Assembly (NCBI GenBank): GCA_016292455.1 | Contig: JAEDIL010000089.1 | Span: forward strand, 1-7,427 | DNA length: 7,427 nt | DNA from: Clostridiaceae bacterium | GTDB lineage: Bacteria > Bacillota > Clostridia > Oscillospirales > Acutalibacteraceae | Direction of reading: 5' to 3' | Shown: in pieces, positions 1-6,387 of the stretch | How the letters are laid out: every line of letters begins with the position of its first letter | Position numbering within the stretch: the first letter of the stretch is position 1 | The notes under the pieces: model-generated | Told to the model about the DNA's origin: nothing | Database searches by the model: none | Seen by the model: only the letters and a program-made list of their open reading frames with translations | Made by a program: the position numbers and the translations under genes

Positions 1-5
1 AAATG

Positions 6-56
6 AACTGAGAACAAAGCGTGCCTTTACGGTACGGTTCGTTCTCAGTTTTTTTC
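6..56 (+). terminator. Intrinsic terminator of an upstream gene outside the window
   Basis: A perfect 10-bp inverted repeat pairs AACTGAGAAC (6-15) with GTTCTCAGTT (41-50). An inner stem pairs CGTGCC (20-25) with GGTACG (31-36), including one G-U pair, around a 5-base loop. An uninterrupted run of T (49-56) follows directly on the + strand. This is the classic factor-independent terminator shape, so transcription from a + strand gene left of the window should stop here. The opposite strand lacks a good T run, so the site is probably one-directional. Confidence 0.85.
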
Positions 57-163
57 ACCGATAAATGATGAGGGCGGCAGAAAAAGAAGCAAAAGGGAAG
101 ATTGAAGTCCATAATTTGGTACAATGTATATGTATAATATGAACAGAAAAAACAAGTTGACAG

Positions 164-193
164 AGGACAGCAGAATGCTTAATCAAGTATAAT
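164..193 (+). promoter_or_regulatory. Possible weak sigma-A promoter
   Basis: A perfect -10 hexamer TATAAT (188-193) lies 18 bases after AGGACA (164-169), which matches 4 of 6 positions of TTGACA. A perfect TTGACA also occurs at 157-162 but is 25 bases away from the -10, too far for ordinary use. In such an AT-rich stretch, chance TATAAT matches are common, so this is a low-confidence call. It would start a transcript near position 200. Confidence 0.25.
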
Positions 194-233
194 ATCATAA
201 TAGCATCTTTTGTTGATAATCTTATTTTTTGCT

Positions 234-260
234 ATGAACAAATAAAAAATATTTGTTTAT
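234..260. promoter_or_regulatory. Operator-like palindrome
   Basis: AACAAATA (237-244) and TATTTGTT (250-257) form a perfect 8-bp inverted repeat with five A in the middle. The symmetry continues outwards (234-236 with 258-260) to 11 bp with a single G-T mismatch. Neither strand has a T run after it, so it is not a terminator. It lies about 50 bases upstream of the extended -10 at 311-319, a suitable place for a dimeric DNA-binding regulator. The regulator is unknown, and A/T palindromes also arise by chance in such DNA. Confidence 0.4.
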
Positions 261-310
261 CGGGAATAATCCGTGATATTATCAAAAGGTATATCAATTT
301 ATTTGTTGTC

Positions 311-319
311 TGATATAAT
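311..319 (+). promoter_or_regulatory. Extended -10 promoter for the leader and GNAT operon
   Basis: TGATATAAT is a perfect TGn-TATAAT extended -10 element. No good -35 hexamer is found 16-18 bases upstream (best match 3 of 6), but extended -10 promoters can work without one. Transcription would begin around 326, just ahead of the hairpin series, giving a 5' leader of about 210 bases before the GNAT start codon. Confidence 0.5.
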
Positions 320-325
320 ATACCC

Positions 326-526
326 ACGGTTTATCTATTCCGCAAGGAATGAAGTTGCTGTACGTTCAATAAATATAACTGCAACACCGACAGCGCTGAC
401 CGCAAAGCAATAAAACGGTTCAGCATACCGTTTCCGGTGAACAAACAGGTCTGCAAGAGGGATTGTAAATCAATGCCACTTGCAGGGCAGGAATTATAAA
501 AACTCTGCGTCAGCAGAGCGGACTAC
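326..526 (+). ncRNA. Structured 5' leader of the GNAT operon, unknown class
   Basis: Consecutive hairpins can be drawn on the + strand. ATTCC/GGAAT (337-341, 346-350) has a GCAA (GNRA) tetraloop. GTTGC (354-358) pairs with GCAAC (381-385). GCTGACCG (395-402) pairs with CGGTTCAGC (416-424) with one bulged T. CTGCAAG (451-457) pairs with CTTGCAG (479-485) and has an inner ATTG/CAAT stem (462-465, 471-474). CTCTGC/GCAGAG (503-508, 513-518) has a GTCA loop. An alternative stem, AAACGGT (413-419) with ACCGTTT (427-433), excludes the third hairpin. No U tract follows any of them, so control at translation or RNA stability is likelier than attenuation. I do not recognise a known riboswitch or T-box signature. 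It could also be an independent small RNA. Confidence 0.4.
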
Positions 527-535
527 GGAGGTACT

Positions 536-1132
536 ATGGAAAAGAAGAAACTTTCGCGCAAGGAATTGAAGTATTACGCAAAAATGGCGGCAGAAAGCTA
601 TGTTGACGATCCGGTTCATGTTTACGCAACAAAAAGCGAAAAGCTCAGAAAAAAGTTTCTCTATCACTTTATGCTCGAACGCCTGAGCACCTCTAACCGC
701 GAGGACGTGATTTTTGAGGACGAAGAAAAGATGGGTATTTGCATCTGGCGCGACGCGCACAATGACTACACCATGTTTGATTTTATGCTTTGCCCCAATT
801 GGGTGTTCCTCTGCGTATATAATATTTCGCTTATCAAAACGCTCAGGGTGTTCAGCAATCTTGACAACAAGATTTTTGAAAAGAACACGCTGCTTATTTC
901 TCCCGTTTTTGTTGACAAAGCTCATCAGGGAAAGGGCATTGCCACAAGGCTCATTAAGCAGGGAATAGAAGAGCTTGTTCCTCAGGGCTATAAGCTTGGA
1001 CTTGAAACGCAGAACCCGGAAAATGTTCCGTTTTATGAAAAGCTCGGTTTTAAAACGCTTGAATATAAGTTTTTTGAAAATGTGGGAATACATAATTACT
1101 ACATGGTTTATGACGGGGAGGAAAAAGAATGA
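536..1132 (+). CDS. GNAT-family N-acetyltransferase
   Basis: This 198-residue cytoplasmic protein has the hallmarks of the GNAT fold, which moves an acetyl group from acetyl-CoA to an amine. The acetyl-CoA pyrophosphate loop is HQGKGIA (residues 130-136, the Q/R-x-x-G-x-G/A motif), following a beta strand LLISPVFVD (119-127). The C-terminal motif FYEKLGF (166-172) is the usual alpha4/beta region. The first 115 residues are diverged, so the substrate cannot be predicted; a small molecule is as likely as a protein terminus. The start is supported by GGAGG (527-531), although only 4 bases separate it from ATG, closer than usual. Its TGA stop overlaps the next gene's ATG, so the two are co-transcribed and probably coupled. 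The structured leader and promoter upstream suggest regulation of the pair. Confidence 0.88.
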   Translation: MEKKKLSRKELKYYAKMAAESYVDDPVHVYATKSEKLRKKFLYHFMLERLSTSNREDVIFEDEEKMGICIWRDAHNDYTMFDFMLCPNWVFLCVYNISLIKTLRVFSNLDNKIFEKNTLLISPVFVDKAHQGKGIATRLIKQGIEELVPQGYKLGLETQNPENVPFYEKLGFKTLEYKFFENVGIHNYYMVYDGEEKE

Positions 1133-2817
1133 AGAGAATCAGAATCTGGCCGCTTGTTGCCGGCGCTCTTTCGTGTTCGGTTGTCCTGCTGATTGGCACG
1201 TTCGGACTTTGTATTCCGCTGAATTTCCGCTCGAATTTTTTCTGGTGGCTTCTTATTGTGGCTTTTGCCGTTTTTCTTGTCGTGCGCAGAATCGCACTCG
1301 GGTTCAGAGATTTCGGACGGCAAATAATTACAAAACGAACCAAAAAGGGCAAGCGCTATGAGTACAGAAAGTTCAACGTCAATTTCAAGCCGTATCTTGT
1401 GCTTGTCGGCGTGATTTGTCTCTATTTTCTGCTGAGTGTTTCCGGCAGCATCGTATTTAACGCTTCAAAGTATTCGTCAATTCTGACTGTGAGCGAAGCG
1501 GATTTTTCAAAGGATATTTCGGAGTCTGTCGGAACGGACTCAATTGCGCTTATGGATACAGCGTCGGCAAGAATGCTCGGCGACAGAGAAATAGGCTCGC
1601 TTTCAAGCGTTGTCAGCCAGTTCAATGTTTCCGACGATTACACTCAGATTGACTACCGTGGAAAGCCTGTCAAGGTTTCCGCACTCGGATACGCCGGTTT
1701 TTTCAAGTGGATCAACAACAGAGACAGCGGCGTTGTCGGCTATGTCACCGTTGACCCGGTTTCAATGTCTGCCGATTATACAGAATACGGTTCAATGAAA
1801 TATGTGCCGTCTGCATATTTCTTTGAAAACGCTGAACGCCACCTGTGGCTCCGCTATCCGACGAAGCTTCTCGGTGATGTACACTTTGAAATTGACGAAA
1901 GCGGAAAGCCGTTTTACATTGCGCCCGTATATAAAAGAACCGTTTCTCTTTTCGGCGGCACCACCGTCGGCGGATGTGTTGTTCTTGACCCCGTGACGGG
2001 AGAAACTCAGGAATACGCCGTTGCGGACATTCCGCGCTGGATTGATGTTGTTTATGACGGCGACCTGATCTGCACTCAGTATAACTGGTACGGAAAGCTT
2101 CAGAACGGCTTTCTCAACAGTCTTATCGGAAAGAAAGGCTGCAAGCAGGTCACAACATATCTGAGAGACGACGAAAGCTCAGAGGAGGGCGACAGTGTTC
2201 CGCTCAGCGACTACGGCTATGTTTCAAAGGATTCTGATATCTGGATATATACCGGAATAACCTCGGTCAATGGGGACAGTTCGAATATCGGCTTCCTGCT
2301 TGCTAATGAAAGAACCGGCGAGGCTCACTATTTTGATGTTGCCGGTGCCGACGAAAAGTCTGCAATGGCTGCCGCAGAGGGCGAGGTTCAGGAAAAAGGC
2401 TATCAGGCATCGTTTCCGTCGCTGATAAGCGTTGCCTCTCAGCCGACATACATTATGGTTCTTAAAGATTCCGGCGGTCTTGTCAAGCTTTATGCGGCAG
2501 TGAATGTTGAACAGTATAACATTGTTACCACCGCCGCAACGCAAAAAGAGTGCCTTGAAAAATACAAAGCGATGCTCGGTGTTGAAGAAGGCGAGGACAC
2601 TCCCGGAGAAATAACGAATGTTGCAGCAACGATTGAAGCTATACGCTATATTGACATTGACGGCAACACCTATATTTATCTCATTACAACCAACGGTGAA
2701 ATTTTTAAAGCTAAGGCTTCAAATCATGAGGAAATGCTCCTTTTGAAAGAGGGAGACAAGGTTATCCTTGAATGCTCCGGAAAGCTGATAATTACAGCCC
2801 AAAAGAGCAAAAAGTAA
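1129..2817 (+). CDS. Hypothetical protein, three membrane segments and large extracytoplasmic region
   Basis: I do not recognise this 562-residue protein with certainty. The N-terminus has hydrophobic segments at about 8-30 and 37-56, a basic loop (KRTKKGKRYEYRK, 69-81) that should be cytoplasmic, and a third segment at about 89-110. The remaining 450 residues look soluble and beta-rich, and by the positive-inside rule would lie outside the membrane. Units in it such as a VPVYKR-like strand followed by DPVTGE (287-292), and an Ala-rich helix before a PTYIMVLKD strand (439-447), faintly recall PepSY-type modules. An acidic, low-complexity linker (about 485-494) leads to a short C-terminal domain (495-557) with alternating strands, perhaps an OB-like barrel. 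These domain ideas are weak. The start has GGGGAGG (1115-1121), 7 bases before ATG, and overlaps the GNAT stop by 4 bases. A role in the envelope or as an anchored sensor/chaperone is possible but unproven. Confidence 0.85.
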   Translation: MKRIRIWPLVAGALSCSVVLLIGTFGLCIPLNFRSNFFWWLLIVAFAVFLVVRRIALGFRDFGRQIITKRTKKGKRYEYRKFNVNFKPYLVLVGVICLYFLLSVSGSIVFNASKYSSILTVSEADFSKDISESVGTDSIALMDTASARMLGDREIGSLSSVVSQFNVSDDYTQIDYRGKPVKVSALGYAGFFKWINNRDSGVVGYVTVDPVSMSADYTEYGSMKYVPSAYFFENAERHLWLRYPTKLLGDVHFEIDESGKPFYIAPVYKRTVSLFGGTTVGGCVVLDPVTGETQEYAVADIPRWIDVVYDGDLICTQYNWYGKLQNGFLNSLIGKKGCKQVTTYLRDDESSEEGDSVPLSDYGYVSKDSDIWIYTGITSVNGDSSNIGFLLANERTGEAHYFDVAGADEKSAMAAAEGEVQEKGYQASFPSLISVASQPTYIMVLKDSGGLVKLYAAVNVEQYNIVTTAATQKECLEKYKAMLGVEEGEDTPGEITNVAATIEAIRYIDIDGNTYIYLITTNGEIFKAKASNHEEMLLLKEGDKVILECSGKLIITAQKSKK

Positions 2818-2828
2818 CGTCTGAAAAC

Positions 2829-2887
2829 GAACAGCTATGAATCACGTTGTGGGAAAGTCCACGGTTGATTCATAGCTGTTTTGTTTT
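2829..2887. terminator. Bidirectional intrinsic terminator between convergent operons
   Basis: A perfect 15-bp stem pairs 2830-2844 with 2866-2880. After one bulged C it continues through three G-U pairs into GTGG/CCAC (2849-2852, 2859-2862), closing on a 6-base loop. On the + strand it runs into TTTTGTTTTG, ending the GNAT/membrane-protein operon 12 bases after the stop codon. On the - strand the stem is followed by CGTTTTC, a weaker T run, and it lies 23 bases beyond the phosphorylase stop codon. It therefore probably serves both converging operons, with better function for the + strand. Confidence 0.85.
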
Positions 2888-2903
2888 GGTTTGCCTTGTC
2901 CGG

Positions 2904-4205
2904 TTATCTGATAACCTTATATATCAAAGGAATTATAGCCGGCTTGTTTTCTGAAAATTCAAAGGCGGAAACGAAATGCTTTTCGCTTTCAGCAAATGCA
3001 GCCTTGTTGTTTGAAAACAACTCAGCGAGAACTTCGCCCTTTCTGACGCAGTCGCCGGTCTTTTTGTGTAGTATTATTCCGGCGGTATAGTCAATGGAAT
3101 CGCCTTTGTTGACCCTCCCTGCGCCGAGAATAACGCTCGATGAGCCGATTTTTTCCGCGTTCATAAAGCTGATGCAGCCATCGGCAGGGGAGAGTACTTC
3201 ATGGCAGAACTTTGCTTTCGGCAAAAGCTCGGTGTTCTGAATCTGACTGACCGAGCCGCCCTGCATTTCAACCAGCTGCGAAAGCTTTGAAAGTGCGCTG
3301 CCGTCAGCGAGAACGCGCCGTACTTCGCTTTCGGCTTTCTCCGGCGTCATATTCTCCGAAAGGCTGATGATGTTTGAAGCGAGGGCTACGCAGACTTCGC
3401 GAAGGTCTTCGGGTCCTTTTCCGTTCAGAACTTCAACGGCCTCCATGACTTCAAGCGTATTACCGATGTTGTTGCCGAGGGGAGTGTTCATGTCTGTAAT
3501 AAGTGCTGCCACCTTGCGACCGCAGGCATTGCCGATGTCCACCATCTTTCTTGAAAGCTGTTCTGCCTGTTCAACTGTTTTCATGAAAGCGCCGCTTCCG
3601 GTTTTGACGTCAAGAACAATGCACTGCGCTCCTGCGGCAAGCTTTTTGCTCATTATTGAAGAAGCGATGAGCGGAATTGAGCCCACAGTTGCCGTTGCGT
3701 CCCTGAGAGCATAGAGCAGCTTGTCCGCAGGGGCGAGATTTCCGCTCTGACCGACAACGCAAATGCCGATTTTTTTTACCTGCTCAATGAATTCTTCCGG
3801 TGAAAGCTCAGTTCTGAAACCGTTAATTGATTCAAGCTTGTCAACCGTTCCTCCCGTGTGACCGAGCCCTCTGCCGCTCATTTTTGCAACCCTTGCGCCC
3901 AGAGCGGCAACAACAGGTGCAACAACAAGCGTTGTTTTGTCTCCGACGCCGCCGGTGCTGTGTTTGTCAACCGTCACTCCGCCGCAGGAAGAAAGGTCAA
4001 GCATTTCGCCCGAATGAGCCATTTCGTTAGTTAGCGTAATCGTTTCTCTGTCGGTCATGCCGCGCAGATATATAGCCATCACCAATGCTGCGGCGTGGTA
4101 ATCCTTGATTTCTCCGGCGGTGTAGCCTTTGACAAAAAAGGCGATTTCTTCGTCTGAAAGTTCAAGCCCGTCCCTTTTGTGGGCAATAATGTCATATATA
4201 CGCAT
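2904..4205 (-). CDS. pdp: Pyrimidine-nucleoside phosphorylase (thymidine phosphorylase family)
   Basis: The enzyme splits uridine, thymidine or deoxyuridine with phosphate into the free base and (deoxy)ribose-1-phosphate, in cytoplasmic nucleoside salvage. At 433 residues it has the same length as the Bacillus enzymes. The family signature SGRGLGHTGGTVDKLE is at 110-125 and the phosphate-binding loop KHSTGGVGD at 81-89. Arg168, Ser183 and Lys187, the known pyrimidine-base contacts, fall at the same numbers as in the Geobacillus stearothermophilus enzyme. Lys108 is also conserved, a position that from memory favours the broad-specificity bacterial type over strict thymidine phosphorylase, so I prefer Pdp to DeoA; this is less certain than the family. 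The C-terminal domain (about 335-433) is the usual alpha/beta lid. ATG is preceded by AAAGGAGG with 7 bases spacing. It is last in the nupOPQ operon and its ribosome-binding site can be buried in a hairpin. Confidence 0.95.
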   Translation of the reverse strand: MRIYDIIAHKRDGLELSDEEIAFFVKGYTAGEIKDYHAAALVMAIYLRGMTDRETITLTNEMAHSGEMLDLSSCGGVTVDKHSTGGVGDKTTLVVAPVVAALGARVAKMSGRGLGHTGGTVDKLESINGFRTELSPEEFIEQVKKIGICVVGQSGNLAPADKLLYALRDATATVGSIPLIASSIMSKKLAAGAQCIVLDVKTGSGAFMKTVEQAEQLSRKMVDIGNACGRKVAALITDMNTPLGNNIGNTLEVMEAVEVLNGKGPEDLREVCVALASNIISLSENMTPEKAESEVRRVLADGSALSKLSQLVEMQGGSVSQIQNTELLPKAKFCHEVLSPADGCISFMNAEKIGSSSVILGAGRVNKGDSIDYTAGIILHKKTGDCVRKGEVLAELFSNNKAAFAESEKHFVSAFEFSENKPAIIPLIYKVIR

Positions 4206-4243
4206 AAGAAAACCTCCTTTTGAAAAGGAAGAGAGAAAAGCAT
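4079..4243 (-). CDS. Possible short upstream ORF overlapping the phosphorylase start
   Basis: ATG at 4243 is preceded by AGGAGGAG with 6 bases spacing, as good a start as any in the window. It opens a 54-codon frame beginning MLFSLLPFQKEVF that runs through the phosphorylase ribosome-binding site and start codon in another reading frame and stops at TGA 4081-4079. The portion inside pdp is simply out-of-frame phosphorylase sequence, so a functional peptide is unlikely. If the start is used, passing ribosomes would open the hairpin at 4213-4231 but also pass over the pdp start. It may instead be a relic of a duplicated translation start. Confidence 0.3.
   Translation of the reverse strand: MLFSLPFQKEVFLCVYMTLLPTKGTGLNFQTKKSPFLSKATPPEKSRITTPQHW
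4213..4231 (-). promoter_or_regulatory. Hairpin burying the phosphorylase ribosome-binding site
   Basis: On the - strand CTTCCTTT (4231-4224) can pair with AAAGGAGG (4220-4213) over 8 bp including one T-G pair, around a 3-base loop. The second arm is exactly the ribosome-binding site of the phosphorylase gene, so the folded form should hinder translation start. TTTTCTT follows the stem, so it also has the outline of a weak terminator. A tight 3-base loop and several A-U pairs make the fold only moderately stable. Confidence 0.45.
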
Positions 4244-4281
4244 AAAATTCTCCTCCTGTGAAAATTTTTCTTTTCTCTCTT
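4229..4281 (-). repeat. Intercistronic hairpin with a ribosome-binding site in its loop
   Basis: A perfect 12-bp inverted repeat joins 4229-4240 and 4270-4281, and an inner 6-bp repeat joins AAAATT (4244-4249) with AATTTT (4263-4268). In the nupQ-pdp transcript the 13-base loop between them shows CAGGAGGAG, the ribosome-binding site of the short upstream ORF. The stem is followed on the - strand by CCTTTTC, a poor U run, so it is at most a partial terminator. It starts 11 bases after the nupQ stop and could protect the transporter message from 3' decay, cut pdp expression, or act in translation. Its outer three pairs compete with the hairpin at 4213-4231. Confidence 0.6.
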
Positions 4282-4291
4282 ATCTTTAATG

Positions 4292-5242
4292 TTATCTGCT
4301 TCCCTTGTCGTAGGGGATACCCTCTGCTTTCGGAGCTCTTGATTTCTTTGAAGTGAGCGCGAGGACAACAAGGGAGATGATGTACGGCATCATGTTGTAA
4401 ACAGCGCTCGGAATATTGAGTGAAGCCAAGAAATCAATTCCCGAATAGACGTTGGAAAGCGCTCTGAACAAGCCGAACAGCAAGCCGGCAAGAGCAATTC
4501 TTGTGGGTTTCCACTGGCCGAAAATCATAACTGCAAGAGCAAGGAAGCCGAAGCCTGCAACGCCGTATTCAAACTTCCATTCGCTGACGCCGCTCGTGAC
4601 GTAGATGATTCCGCCGAGTCCGCCGAGCGCACCGGAGATGAGAACACCTGCATAGCGCATTTTGTAAACATTGACGCCGACGCTTGCCGCGGCCTGGGGA
4701 TGCTCGCCGCATGCCATCAGTCTGAGACCGAACTTTGTTTTGTAAAGCGTGACGTATGAAACAATCAGAAGCAGGAAGGCAACGAGCATGAACCAGTTGA
4801 ATTCAAAGCCCTTGATGTTGACAATGAACGCCTGCTTCGGTTTGATATATTCAACAACTGAGGAAACATTGTTCGGGTCTGCTTTGGTGTTGACCGCTTT
4901 GACTATTACGGTTGCAGCAGCAGTTCCGAGGATGTTCAGGGCTGTGCCGACAATGGTCTGGTCGGCTTTGAAGCTGATGCAGGCAACGCCGAGCAGCGAT
5001 GAGTAAATTACGCCGATTGTTGCCGCAACAAGAATAACAAGCAGAATAATAACAATGGCCGGCGCTTCGGGAAAGGCCGAGGCAAGCAGACGCATTGTAA
5101 GCGTTCCTCCGAGGGCGCCCATGACCATGATTCCTTCAAGACCGAGGTTGATTACGCCGGAATGCTCCGAAAAGCAGCCGCCGAGCGCAACAAGAATAAG
5201 AACGGAAGCGTAAAGTAATGTATATTGAATGAGCAGTGACAT
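4292..5242 (-). CDS. nupQ: Nucleoside ABC transporter permease NupQ
   Basis: One of the two different inner-membrane subunits of a BmpA-type nucleoside importer (Bacillus NupNOPQ, Streptococcus RnsBACD). At 316 residues it has the family's usual length. It belongs to the BPD_transp_2 permease family, with about 8-10 hydrophobic helices. Recognition motifs are GGCFSEHSGVINLGLEG (21-37), the cytoplasmic GEHPQAAASVGVNVYKMRY (179-197) that contacts the ATPase, and a FGQWKPTRIALAG stretch (241-253). The ATG shares its A with the TAA of nupP (TAATG), and AAGGAGG sits at 5252-5258 inside the nupP end, so translation is probably coupled for equal subunit amounts. The family assignment is firm. Which nucleosides it carries is inferred from the phosphorylase next door. 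Confidence 0.93.
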   Translation of the reverse strand: MSLLIQYTLLYASVLILVALGGCFSEHSGVINLGLEGIMVMGALGGTLTMRLLASAFPEAPAIVIILLVILVAATIGVIYSSLLGVACISFKADQTIVGTALNILGTAAATVIVKAVNTKADPNNVSSVVEYIKPKQAFIVNIKGFEFNWFMLVAFLLLIVSYVTLYKTKFGLRLMACGEHPQAAASVGVNVYKMRYAGVLISGALGGLGGIIYVTSGVSEWKFEYGVAGFGFLALAVMIFGQWKPTRIALAGLLFGLFRALSNVYSGIDFLASLNIPSAVYNMMPYIISLVVLALTSKKSRAPKAEGIPYDKGSR

Positions 5243-6387
5243 TATTTATTGCCTCCTTCCTTTTTTACTGCGGCAGCCTTTGCCGCGTCTTTTTCATCTC
5301 TTTTTGCAAGATACTTGCTGAGCGCATATTTCATGAAGAACACGAAGCCGCAAAGATAAATGATGATTGAAGAGATGAGGTCGGAAATCTGTGAGGGATA
5401 GAGCATTTTGTCAATGTGTGCACCGCCCTCTGTAATGTGCTGAATAAAGAACGAGGAAAGAATTGAGCCGATCGGGTTGAGTCCGCCGAGGAAGGCAGCC
5501 GCAATTCCGTTGAAGCCCATTGCCGGAACGGAGGAGGTGCTGCAATTCCATTGCTCATAGCTTGTCAGGTAGAAAAATGCTGCTCCGGTTGCGGCGAGAG
5601 CGCCGCCGATTGCGAGGGTAACGATGATGTTGCGCTTTTCGTTCATTCCGCAGTATTTTGCAGCATTTTTGTTGAAGCCGGTAGCTTTCAGTTCATAACC
5701 GAACTTCGTTTTTTCAAGCAGTACCCAGATGAGCACCGGAATGATTATTGCAAGAGGAACTGCAATTGTCATGTACTCATTGTTCAGAAACAGCTTGTCA
5801 AGTCCAAGGGAGGGAATGAGCGCTGAGGCGTTTTTATACTTGACAACCACCGTATACGGGCTGGTGTCCTCCTTCACCTGTGTCAGAAGCATATTTATTG
5901 AATATAGCGAAATCCAGTTAAGCATGATTCCGCTGATGACCTCGTTGACATTACGGTACGCTTTGAGCAGACCGCCGATTGCACCTGAAAGCGCACCCGC
6001 AGCTGCGGCAAGAAGAATGCATACCCACCAGGGAAGATTCCACGCGAGTGCAGCATAAAGCGAAATTCCGATTCCGAGAGCATACTGTCCCGCAACGCCG
6101 ATGTTGAAGAGTCCGACCTTATAGCAGAACAGAATGGAAAGCGAGCACATGATGAGCGGCGCGGTTTTCACGAGCGTGTCACCGAAGTATTTGAATCTTG
6201 CTTCCGGCTTTGAATAGTTGAGAAAGTTTCGCACAAGGTCGCCGATTGCTTTTGCGGCGCCGTCGGGATTTATGAAAAGGAGAACGATGTAGCCGATCAG
6301 AAGGCCGAGCAGGATGCAGACAAGGGAGGAAAGGACAGCCTGAACGCTGCTGTTTTTGAAAAATGAACGAAGCTTATTATTCTTCAT
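5242..6387 (-). CDS. nupP: Nucleoside ABC transporter permease NupP
   Basis: Second membrane subunit of the nucleoside importer, 381 residues, BPD_transp_2 family. Typical motifs are FNIGVAGQY (94-102), NEVISGIMLNW (148-158), the ATPase-contact loop KATGFNKNAAKYCGMN (234-249) and GFNGIAAAFLGG (291-302). Residues 1-17 are polar and basic, then helices begin at about 18. The 22-residue C-terminus after the last helix is rich in Lys, Asp and Ala and looks like a disordered cytoplasmic tail. The start at 6387 is chosen because AGGAGG lies 9 bases before it. A longer frame from 6462 only adds basic residues read from within nupO and has no such site. The gene overlaps the end of nupO by 11 bases and nupQ by one base, a tight operon. 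Confidence 0.93.
   Translation of the reverse strand: MKNNKLRSFFKNSSVQAVLSSLVCILLGLLIGYIVLLFINPDGAAKAIGDLVRNFLNYSKPEARFKYFGDTLVKTAPLIMCSLSILFCYKVGLFNIGVAGQYALGIGISLYAALAWNLPWWVCILLAAAAGALSGAIGGLLKAYRNVNEVISGIMLNWISLYSINMLLTQVKEDTSPYTVVVKYKNASALIPSLGLDKLFLNNEYMTIAVPLAIIIPVLIWVLLEKTKFGYELKATGFNKNAAKYCGMNEKRNIIVTLAIGGALAATGAAFFYLTSYEQWNCSTSSVPAMGFNGIAAAFLGGLNPIGSILSSFFIQHITEGGAHIDKMLYPSQISDLISSIIIYLCGFVFFMKYALSKYLAKRDEKDAAKAAAVKKEGGNK

Larger units (their letters stand above)
57..310. other. AT-rich intergenic stretch without a gene
   Basis: No ORF of credible length with a ribosome-binding site was found on either strand. The stretch is very A/T rich, contains several TATAAT-like hexamers (133-138, 188-193) and a direct repeat of TGTATA (125-136). 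The only strong structure is the palindrome at 234-260, listed separately. It probably serves as the upstream control region of the GNAT operon. Confidence 0.6.

Noticed and set aside
157..193. Perfect TTGACA (157-162) with perfect TATAAT (188-193)
   Set aside because: The gap is 25 bases, too long for a sigma-A promoter, so the two are not a pair.
398..440. Resemblance to a cyclic di-GMP class I riboswitch (CGCAAAGC at 401-408)
   Set aside because: Only this 8-base match fits; the GCAAACC half upstream, the GNRA-capped stem before it and the GGTAGC segment downstream are missing.
494..1093. 199-codon frame on the - strand opposite the GNAT gene
   Set aside because: No family features, no ribosome-binding site, composition typical of a shadow frame; the + strand gene has clear GNAT motifs, a ribosome-binding site and operon context.
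2830..2840. Eleven-base identity with the M13/lacZ reverse primer site (AACAGCTATGA), possible vector contamination
   Set aside because: The bases are part of a perfect 15-bp terminator stem and the match ends right after it; nothing vector-like lies around it.
3367..3714. 115-codon and other + strand frames within the phosphorylase and transporter genes
   Set aside because: They overlie strongly conserved genes on the other strand and have no recognisable domains or start signals.
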